DNA from: Euryodendron excelsum
Taxonomy: Eukaryota; Streptophyta; Magnoliopsida; Ericales; Pentaphylacaceae
NCBI GenBank assembly: GCA_033060915.1
Contig: CM065382.1
Coordinates: 4,530,001-4,594,000, forward strand
Reading direction: 5' to 3'
DNA length: 64,000 bases
Numbering within the stretch: position 1 is the first letter of the stretch; every line of letters starts with the position of its first letter. Below the pieces are notes generated by a model. That model made no database searches and was not told where the DNA came from. It saw only the letters and a program-made list of their open reading frames with translations. The position numbers were made by a program, and so were the translations under genes. Positions 54,951-64,000 of the stretch are shown piece by piece.

Positions 54951-55433
54951 TTACAGAAACTTTGGTCTTTTCTTCTCTTGCTGCTCCTCTTTTGTCTCAA
55001 GAAGCTCCTCCAACAACTTATTATCCAAATACTCCAGCTCAATGACTTGCTCTTCTTGTCCTCCAGCTGATGATACCCTCATTTCAAAATTCTCTCCATG
55101 GGTAGTAGTAGTAGAAGAAGATGAAGAAGAAGAAGAAGAAGAACACAATGAAGACGATCCGGGCCGTGGAGTAGTATTATTACAATGGAATTCATTTGGG
55201 AAGTTTAGAATGGCTTGATGACCTCTCATTGCATAAGCAGCCCGATCATACGCCCGTGCCGCCTCTTCGGCAGTCTCAAAAGTTCCTAGCCACGACCGTG
55301 CCCCATTCCTAGTAGGGTCACGAATCTCCGCCGCGAACTTTCCCCACGGCCGCCTCCGTATCCCGCGATATTTGGCCTCTGATCCTCTCCCCTTCTCCTT
55401 TGCTTTCCCTCCTTGTTCTTCTCCTCCTTCCAT
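54951..55433 (-). CDS. AP2/ERF transcription factor, small group IX type (ERF095-098-like)
   Basis: Single exon on the minus strand, 160 residues. An N-terminal Gly/Glu/Lys-rich stretch of 20 residues precedes the AP2 domain at about 21-79: [43 protein letters not shown] and AILNFP. A poly-Ser/Thr linker lies at about 91-110. The acidic C-terminal motif [16 protein letters not shown] is the counterpart of the activation motif in the convergent ERF. Ala/Asp of AAEIRD mark it as an ERF-type DNA-binding domain expected to read GCC-box sites. CTATATATTT on the plus strand at 55485-55494 gives a TATA box on the gene's strand about 55 nt before the ATG. The Ser tract is coded by a TCT/TCA repeat and is likely to vary in length between alleles. 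Intact. Confidence 0.93.
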   Translation of the reverse strand: MEGGEEQGGKAKEKGRGSEAKYRGIRRRPWGKFAAEIRDPTRNGARSWLGTFETAEEAARAYDRAAYAMRGHQAILNFPNEFHCNNTTPRPGSSSLCSSSSSSSSSSTTTTHGENFEMRVSSAGGQEEQVIELEYLDNKLLEELLETKEEQQEKKRPKFL

Positions 55434-55484
55434 TTTTGACCTGGGGTTTCAAACACTGGCAATTTTTGGCACGCACGTAGGTGC

Positions 55485-55494
55485 CTATATATTT
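55485..55494 (-). promoter_or_regulatory. TATA box of second ERF gene
   Basis: On the minus strand AAATATATAG, about 55 nt upstream of the start codon at 55433. Confidence 0.5.
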
Positions 55495-55499
55495 GTATT

Positions 55500-57900
55500 C
55501 AGGGCTAAATTATTTAAATCGGGTCGTATTCGACGGTTGGAACTTTTACAAGCCTACCAGTTACGAATTCTTACCTGGAAAATTCTCGGAAGAACAGTAA
55601 AGGCAACCTTCTTTTTTCTTAAAAAACATTTCCCATGTTTTAAAGCCGTCTGAATTGCTTGTTAGTTGTTGCCAATTTTGTTTCTGCTTAGAGTACACCT
55701 CATGTTTGATTGTCTACTGGACCAGAAAAGATAAAAAAAATGAAAGTGCATGCAGTTCTTTTTAGCTATAATACACATCATATATATATATATAAAAGTT
55801 GTGTTTTTTTTATATTTTTTTTTCTCTCTTATGTAAAGCTCTAAATATTCTTATACTTTTAAAATATCATGTCATAAGAGTAATTACTAGATAACTATTA
55901 ATTTGTTCAATTATTCATAGTGTTGTAATCTAATATAGTTTCCTATTTAAGTATAAAGTTATATCCAATTAAATCGCTGCAAAATATCTAATGAAATATA
56001 ATAAATATATAAGACTATCCAATCAAGTCTCAATTCATATTATAATTCAATAAGATTTTTATTTTAAATAAAAAGTCCTATCTATAAGTTTTTGCACTTT
56101 ATGTCATGAAATATAATACGTAATAGAATTTCAGGAACAAAATCTTATCTAATTAAATTTATATAAATTATTACAATTCATGCTATAGTCTGATAAAGTT
56201 TTCTACTTGAATAGAAAGTCATAGCCACTTAAGTTTTTACACATTATTTCATGAAATATAATACGTAATATGATTTTAGATATAAAATTCAATCTAATTA
56301 AATCTCTATTAATTATAACATTGCAATACGATAAGTAAAATATTCATAACATTTTCTCAAATTTAAATTTTTTAAAAGTAAATAAATAATCTTAAATATG
56401 AAGCATATATAAAAATTTATATATTACAAAAGATGATTACATAAGAGCATAACTATTTAGGTTTAGAATTAAATTATTTTATTTTATAGTTTGTTTAGCT
56501 TATTGACTATTGTTTTAACAAATATGCGTATTTACTTTTCTTTTTATACCGGCATTGGGCAAATACACCACTAGCGAGTGCGTGTGTGTATATATATATA
56601 TATATATAAAGGTGCATAAATGGTAGATATTGGGATGTTGGAGGTGGTGGGCGCCTCCTCTAGGATTGGCTGCTCCACGGTGGTGGGCGCTTTGTATCGA
56701 TTATTCCATGGTTATAATAGCTATGATCAGCCACCACATGAAGCTGAGGGAGGGGCCCGGAGAAAGGCAAATTTTCACCCGCTGGCGCAAGGAATTGAAC
56801 CATGAACGAGTATGAAATGGCAGACGTGGTTATCAAATTGCAAATTTCTTCGAAAATTTTGATGGAGCTTTCGTTTCGAAAGAATATGATCAACTTAATT
56901 TACATCCCTTATTAACTATTTTTCTTGGATTTCTTTTGTATTAAATATCCAACTATTGAATCAGATGCATTTATCGCCGTCGTCGTTCACGCTAATATTA
57001 ACTTCGTCCGATGTTATTAATCGTTAAATCCATGATATCTCATTTCTTTTCATAAAAAACATTAGTTAATTAAGCATGATTTTTTTGTTTTTTGGAATAC
57101 CATTCTGAATTTCTTGAAAAACATAGAATAATAACATCAATCATTGCTATTACGAACTACCAAATGTAAGTTGATGATATAGTGCCCACGTTTTTTTGTT
57201 CCTTTTAAAAAAATTTGAATTAGAAAAAGAGATCGTACATCAAACACAACAATTTTTAAATTGTGATCATTTTGGTTTACACTAAATGTTTTCTTGTGTC
57301 TTCTTTCTTTATTTGTTTTTCTTTGTTTTGTGCATTCAGTTCATTAAGGTAGCTAGGATCTTATATGATCTTCAACGGATTTTGCAAGTTTCACGTGGCA
57401 CTCACTTCTCTTTGTCTGTAAGTAAGAAGAATGTCAAATTATAGCATTGCTTTTAATTTGGAAAAGTAACAAGTGAGACTTCATTTGAGAAAAGAAATGC
57501 TAATAACAGCTGCACTTGCTCGGCGATTAAGTAACAAGTGAGATTTCATTTGAGAAGAGAAATGCTAATCAGAGTCATGGCTGCCCAGCAGGTGCCAATT
57601 GATAAATAGCACATCAGCATGAGCCCACTAATTGTTAGTGAGATCGTGTTGATATTTTAACCATCAGCAAGTGTTTACTCTAGCATAGCCCCATTTGACA
57701 AAATTTCAAATTCAGTGAACAACCCAATCCAACGAGAAAAATTCAATAATTAGATAGTACAGAGTTTTTTTTTTTTAATACTTCTGGCCCAAGGTTTATT
57801 AAACAAAATCCATTTTGAGATATTTTTTTATCTTATAAACCTGTCCATTTTGCAGATTTCTTTTCATTTCCACTTCTTTGATTAGGGTGCCCAACGGATA
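55500..57900. other. Upstream region of second ERF and AT-rich spacer
   Basis: Promoter of the minus-strand ERF at the left end, then AT-rich DNA with (TA)n near 55780 and 56590-56609. A GC-richer patch at 56630-56815 contains the word GTGGTGGGCGC twice. A 41-bp tandem repeat is at 57464-57569. No gene supported. Confidence 0.5.
57464..57569. repeat. 41-bp direct repeat, two units
   Basis: AAGTAACAAGTGAGACTTCA and the rest of a 41-bp unit at 57464-57504, repeated at 57529-57569 with two differences. Confidence 0.92.
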
Positions 57901-57908
57901 CTAACCAG

Positions 57909-58400
57909 TAGGGACGAAGCCAAGATTTCAATGTAGGGGTGGCCATGGTAAATTTAATATGGATGTGTGCAAAATAAATTTAACATATGAAAATAAAAAA
58001 TACCACTTAATAAAATATACTAGGAAAAAATTAGCAAAATGTTATTTTTTAATACATATTAGGTGATATATCAATCAAAATGACACTTAAAGACACTTTA
58101 AATAGCGTTGGTTCACACCAAATAGAAAGCATTTTATATTTTTTTCTTTTAAATTTTGCCCTACATCTCAATTTATTGGTTAACTATGGACCTTAGGCCA
58201 CGTAAAAAATAAAAACTGGTCACAATATAGATTATACAAAAGGAGTCATTTTATTATGTAAAATTTTTTGGGTTTGTATTTAGTAGTGGGCCATGTCCCT
58301 ATTTAAAATTTTTTGGGCCTCGGTCTATTAGATATGTGATGAGATTTCTTGGACATTAGGGGGCCATGCCCCCCGTGGCCCTATACTAACTTCGTCTCTG
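57909..58400. mobile_element. hAT-type MITE
   Basis: 492 bp with termini TAGGGACGAAG (left) and CTTCGTCTCTG (right), which are inverted partners of the hAT type (YAGRGACGAAG). It is flanked by CTAACCAG and CTAATCAG, an 8-bp target duplication with one mismatch. Interior is AT-rich; GGGGTGGCCATGG near the left end pairs with CCATGCCCCCC near the right end. No transposase. Confidence 0.75.
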
Positions 58401-59370
58401 CTAATCAGCCCAGTAAAATTGAACATCATGATAGCCCAGCCTATTTCCCTTTACAAATGTAGGTAAATCAGGTCGGTGGGCCCATAGAACCCATTAATCA
58501 TTCTCCATAGAAATTGATCCAGCAAAATAACATACATGTCTAAGATTGCATGTTTTTTTTTTCCTTCCTGTTTAGCAGAGAATTAGAAATAAAAAACATC
58601 AGGCATCACTTTCTATATCTGGTTTTTCTTTTCTTTTTTTCACAGAAACCCGTGTCATAATGCATTTAAACCAAAATAGACATGTAAATTCGGCTTGAAG
58701 CTCATAGGCCATTTGAGCCTGGCCCGAAGCAACCGAGAACCCCCCCGGTGGGCCTGGGCCTATCATTCTAAACTAATCCAAGAGCTTACAATAACCCTGG
58801 CCGAAAGACCATTGGAAGGTACTTGATGTAGTCGGTAGGTACTTGATATGTAGTGATGTAATTTTCTCCACTAATAGTACTCTTGTAAATTATAAACTTT
58901 AATGTTAATATAAAATTTTTAAAAAATTTCATATAATTTTATTCATATTGTATTTTTCATTTTGCTCATGTATTTATATAGACTATTAATATAAGTTTAA
59001 TCAATTATAAAAAATATAAATAAAATAAATTTGATTTGTCTAAAAAAAATTGTAAAATTCGGCTTGGACCATTCTGGCTGGCCAAGTTGGCCCAAGTCCA
59101 AGCCTGTCCACAAGCCTAGTACCCCTTAGGCCATGGGCTAGGCTTGTGCTTAGAATTATGGGTAATGGCCTGCATCAGCCCATTGGCCCCCAGTCCAGGC
59201 CTGACAGGGCCAAATTTACTTTCCTAAACCAGATCGTAACAAGCCCATAGTTTGAGCAGAACATCTATATCTCTCTGTCACTCTCAGCAGCTTCCAAGCA
59301 AGAGGTAAACTACCTGCCTTCGTTGAATCTTAATTGGTAGTATAAATATTGGGTTTGATTCGGAATAATC
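58401..59370. other. Repeat-bearing spacer
   Basis: 58680-58790 and 59060-59215 are rich in GGCC words (TTCGGCTTGAAGCTCATAGG; GGCCTGACAGGGCCAAATTT) and face each other roughly as an inverted pair, suggesting one more non-autonomous element of about 550 bp. No gene. Confidence 0.35.
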
Positions 59371-62300
59371 ATCTTTGACTGTGAAAAGAAAAGACAAAAA
59401 AAAAAAAAAAATAGAAAAAGAAAAACGGAAGATAACAACACAGAGATTTTCCTGGCAGGTTCCAGACTATATATATTTATATGTAATAATGCATGTCAAG
59501 CAACAAGCAATTCTTCACAAGAAGATTCAAACAAAAACTTGTGTACAATTTACTATGACCATCAGCTCCTCACTAGGAGACTGTACAAGCATTCAGCCAC
59601 ATTTGCCAGTGTTGCATCATCATGACACAGCAGCAAATACCAAACCTGATTTTATTGGCCCCCCCTTGGCCCTTACACAAAAAAGAAAAGCAAAAATTAC
59701 AGGGATGATCTATGCATGGATCAATGAAAGTCAGAACTCAGTATATATATATATATATATATAGATTTTAAAATATTGCATTCAAATTTCTCCACTTTTG
59801 ACAAAGGACTTTCAATTCTTTCTTGAATCTAACTTCCTCTGAAGGGTCAAGTCATTAATTTGTATGTCTCTCTGTCGACATTATATAGATACATATACAC
59901 ACAAAGACATCGTTTAGTTGACTAGTCACTGGATATGCCTAAATAATATTATATTTGGCACACACAGATTGACCACGTTCTTAATTATTGACGATCATGA
60001 ATAAATTAAATATAATATAATAGAGGTAGTTACCTGTTATACTTATAGATCAAGTGGTATACTTAAAGTCTGTTTACCTTTAAATTAGTTAGCCACTGTC
60101 TTCTTCCTTTGAAAAGTCAGGGATCCACTCTAAGTATGTAAAAATTTCATTCAGCAGTTGAGACCGTAAAATAGAAGTATTGCTTATGCAATGTCGGCAT
60201 TCCATGAGTTCGAATCCTTTGTGTTACACGAAGTATTCTTAGAAAGAAATTACTATATTAGTGCGGTCACTCTAAGAGCAATTTCATGCTTGGATGATTT
60301 GCGCTTTATCTATGGATTTTGAGTGTTTGCTAGCTAGAACTATAAAACCAACCAAACTTCTCAAGCTCGACTTGTAAAAACTCGTTCCAGATTCGCTCAC
60401 TATTTAAGCAAGTCAAGGTTGAATACATTTTAAAACTTGTTAATTTTTTAAGCTCAGCTTGATAAAAGATCATTTGAGATCAACTCAAAAGTTAAATAAG
60501 CTAAACTTGAATATATTTTCAAACTAAGTTTGAACAACTCACTACTTGACTCGTTTACAGCATTATTGCTAGCCTTCAAAAGAGTGTACTAGTTAGGGAT
60601 GCGTCTGAAAGACCTATTTTTGATAAGATCTCCCATGTCATAAAAAATAAAAAAAAATTTAATAGTTAAGCTTAACCCTATTAATCATGAGCTTTGTGAT
60701 CAAAGCAATTCACATATAACAAACTTATTTGACACATATCTACGCCGATGTCATAGGAACAAAATCTCTATTTATTTCCATCAAAACAATCAAAACAATT
60801 CTATTTCTGAAAAGACCACAACAAAACACCAGTGAAATAATAAAATGTTAGTGCTTAAAATAATAAAATTCTAGTATTTCCTCCAAAACATACTAGAACA
60901 CATTGAAAAGCACAAAAACATAGTACAATATACAGAAACAATAAATTGTGTCGAAATAATTTTAGAACTTGTCATAAATATTAATATCTCGACAACTTCT
61001 CTCTCTCTCGGTTTTTTCTCCTCCCTTCTTCTCTTTTCCTTGTTTGTCTCGTAATGGCTTTACACCATTTTGGTATCAGAGAAAAAGATCCTTTGAAGAA
61101 AGAAAGTTAATGCAAAATCTTCTAAACTTCTTTATATAATGATGTTCTATTTTGTTTCTTTTAGGACTTATTACTCTATTTTTAGATCTTGGATCTGTCG
61201 GGGAAAGAAAAATAAAAAGGAAATGAAATTACTTATACATATTTATTTTTTATGGGTAACCAAATAAAAAAAATGATTTTTTTTGACAAAATACTTATTC
61301 CTTTTATTCTTATTTTTCTAACCAACCAAAAAAAATTTTGAATTCAACTTCTTTCACTTCATTTTTTTCCTTATCTTTTCCCTTTCATTTTCCTTTCCCT
61401 CCACCAATCTAAGATTAGTGACTTTAGAGAGAGGATTCAAGTCTTATTTGGTATCTATGTTGGATAAGATTAGTTTGAGAACGTTTTCCTACGTTCTTTT
61501 GGAGTTATCTATAGCTTAAAAATAGGCTAGAATTTTGTAAAACGAATTTGGTCTCCCAAATATAAATAAAATTCAAATTTGATTGATAAATGTTCTTCTT
61601 CTTCTTATTCATCAGTACTATTCTATTCTTTTATTGACTACTTTTCACATCTCTATCTTACTCTCTTGGTTTTTCTCTCTTCTTGCCTCTTCATCTCTTC
61701 CTTCTCACTTATCACCAGTCTATATATATGTTCTTTTGCTCATCTTTTCTCCTTGACACTTCTTTGACTTTTTTGCCAAGTCTTCTTCTCTGTTTCAGTG
61801 GCGGAGCTATAAATTTTATTCAAGGGGAGCAATAATTAATCAAACCTCAAAAAAAATTTCAAAGTAATGCTAAACAATCAGAATTTTTTAAGGAAATTTC
61901 CATACAAATTGGTTTGGTTGTTTGTGATATTTCATTTTAAGCCAAAACACCTAACATTTTGGCTCATAATTTTAAAAATGTCATTCTATAAAAAAAATTT
62001 TAAGAATGGCCTGTTTGATTACTGTTTTGATTGCTAGTTTTTGTTCTCGTGTCTAGAATTCGTTAAGGCTACATTTGAAAAACTAGTTCTAGGAATTGTA
62101 TTCACTGATACCATGTTTGGTAAATTATTTCCAAACTAGTTTTCAGTAAATCTTTTGAAACATCCCAGTTCTAATAATAAAAATAATTGGTCTACGAGTT
62201 TCCAAAACTGTTTGCATGCGAAAATAGAAACGATGCATATTTTTTGTTTATAAAAACAAGGAAAATGAAAATGGAACCATAACCAAACCTTCTTTTCTTT

Positions 62301-64000
62301 CATAATCAACAATAGGTCACTTAAGTTCCATATGTTTGCATAATTTATATCTCAGTTCTAGTTACAAGATTAAGCAGCCCGAGAGTTAATTCGTGCGCCT
62401 CACTTGGAGCACTAATCGTCCAAATGTAAGCATTAATAAAGGACACCCCAGATCAGTGACAAAGTTTATACTTTGAAATTGCCAAAAATGTAACGATCAT
62501 ACAGGCCATTTTTCGATTAGGTTAATGTACAATCAAATCTGGTGAGTTAGGTAAATGAGCAATATCATAATTATTTATTGGTGTGATAAAGGTTATTATG
62601 GCTCTCTTATTCTATCCGCAAAAGCATGTTTTATTTTTTAATTAAAGAACTAAAGTTCCGTGTATCATCTTCGGTTCTTCCCATTGTAATTCTGTCAAAT
62701 GACGAATTATATGGGAGTAATTGTGCAAAGAATCAAAGATGCATGCACTTGCTTTCTTAAAGTTCAATCAAACAAAGGATTATTAACATTATCTGACCTA
62801 AATCAAACGAATGGTGTTGTAATCTTAGCTATAGTGTAGAGTCATGACCTATAATTAGGTAAATTAGGGAATTCTTTATACCCGCCAGGGCAAAACTCAA
62901 AAAAAAAAATAAAATTTAAATAAGTAAAGTGAGAGAATGGATAATTCGAGCGGGTGGGGTCCTAGCTAGAGCAAACTACTACTCATTGTTGTGTTGTCCC
63001 AACCCGAGAAAGGACATTTGGCGATGAGCATTGTTTGGAGGGAGCAAACTACCTTGCTTTAGACTCATATTATTTTTAGTACATAATTAGCGGAGGCCTA
63101 CTCATTTGGAGGCCTATCCGACATGTGGTTTTCAAACTCGTGTTTCAAGTGTTGGGTACTCGAAAAGCACCAAACAAGGACTAAATAGAGCTTCCAAGTG
63201 TCCATGTGGCTTACCCGGCCATTTGGGTTAATTATACCTAATAAGAGGATTCTTAAGGATAAGTAAACACTAATAATGCATCGTATTTGCTTTGATGGAG
63301 TGATGCTAAAGAATGGGTCAAGGGCTAAGCTCCAAAGCTAGCCCTTGTCCAAAGAATCCTGTGGGTTCATGCACCATTGCCAAAATGGTTCGCTATCAAT
63401 GGCCCCATGCCAAAAGCTAACATAGCAATTACGTCATACATTGGTGATCAACCTCATGGATTCTAATTCGCTTGACTTTGAAAACCCAATTGGACCACAT
63501 TATCAGCGTTACGAACAATCAATCTCAGAATATTTTTACCTTTAATTTTTCTCCCTCTCGTCTCCATTTTTGAAATTACTAGGCTTCACAACACAATATT
63601 GCTCACCAATCTTAATTAATTCCTAATTAAGACATCCATTATATATTTAAAAATTTTATTATTTTTCCACATATCTGTATATTTGATCCCTAGGTAGAAT
63701 GGTTGATGAGATTTGATTACAGAAAATAAGCTGGCTGTGGATACCAGCCCGGCGGCGACGTGGACAGCGGCACCAGAGAAGGTTAAGCGGCATTTGGATA
63801 ATATGAAGGGGGTGGGACCCAATCGCTGGTGGGGACTTTTATTTTGAGTACAATAATGAAGAAGAAATGACCAGGTACCACGAATCTGTGGTGTGGGGGG
63901 AGAGACCACATTCAAGGGTCATTGCATATGGCCAACGACGACGTTTGGTCAATATCAAATGACTCAACTTGGGCCACTCATATTTAACCCACGTGGTCAA
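59371..64000. other. Right-hand spacer without supported genes
   Basis: AT-rich with short ORFs only. 60340-60565 is an inverted relative of the insertion at 19299-19682. CAGTGGCGGAGC at 61797-61808 resembles a hAT MITE terminus, but no partner end was found. A palindromic G-box CCACGTGG lies at about 63990-63997, at the window's end. It might belong to the promoter of a gene beyond the window. Confidence 0.4.
60340..60565. mobile_element. Relative of the CGAG-rich inserted element
   Basis: Its reverse complement begins GCTGTAAACGAGTCAAGTAG and continues TTTGAAAATATATTCAA, matching 19302-19375. About 220 bp are recognisable; ends and target duplication are not clear. Confidence 0.5.

Noticed and set aside
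56620..56815. Overlapping short ORFs in a GC-richer patch
   Set aside because: Composition explains the open frames; neither translation resembles a protein family.
59375..59764. 129-codon ORF
   Set aside because: No recognisable domain, low-complexity Lys-rich start and TA-repeat end; no splice or promoter support.
60150..60240. tRNA-like word GAGTTCGAATCC
   Set aside because: A T-loop-like word alone; no matching acceptor stem, D-arm or anticodon arm could be built around it.

Overview
This is nuclear DNA from a flowering plant, most likely a woody eudicot. It is AT-rich, the genes have GT-AG introns, and every protein recognised belongs to a plant family (ATG9, ATL RING-H2, AP2/ERF group IX, DOXC dioxygenases). 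The space between genes is filled with LTR retrotransposon pieces, MITE-like elements and microsatellites. The species cannot be fixed from the sequence.

Layout. 1-3452: the last six visible coding exons of ATG9 (autophagy membrane scramblase), + strand; its 5' part lies before the window. 4546-7572: a two-exon TPR protein of kinesin-light-chain type, + strand. 9194-10282: an ATL-type RING-H2 ubiquitin ligase, - strand. 13918-41675: a tandem array of 2-oxoglutarate/Fe(II) dioxygenases resembling hyoscyamine 6-dioxygenase, all on +. Three copies look intact (22552-23961, 25974-27571, 36037-37804) and share the same four-exon structure with conserved splice phases. Three are broken (13918-16845, 31282-32365, 39697-41675), and detached exon 3/4 scraps follow the first two copies. 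The first two copies lie in a tandem segmental duplication of about 7 kb (about 11.09-18.24 kb and 18.31-24.97 kb), and each unit has its own transposon insertions. A 2.28-kb gag-only Ty1/copia element with two 405-bp LTRs and a perfect 5-bp target duplication sits at 27771-30051.

44285-50496 is a composite retroelement on the minus strand. Its outer shell is a Ty1/copia element with two 173-bp LTRs, PBS, gag, start of protease, the end of RNase H, and polypurine tract. Where integrase and RT should be, there is a decayed endogenous caulimovirid (plant pararetrovirus) protease-RT-RNase H block, a third partial copy of the same LTR, and a plus-strand LTR-like segment. Immediately to its right is a broken cis-prenyltransferase gene. 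Two small group IX ERF transcription factors follow in convergent orientation (51684-52097 +, 54951-55433 -). A motif of the form ACGT-N7/8-TGACCTCAC occurs four times around the first of them. From 55.5 kb to the end no gene is supported; the region holds hAT-type MITEs and other repeats.

The genes are separate plant transcription units rather than an operon. The only visible functional grouping is the dioxygenase array, which could act in specialised metabolism, and the ERF pair, which may be a local duplicate. All boundaries were read by eye from splice signals, reading frame and comparison between copies within the window.
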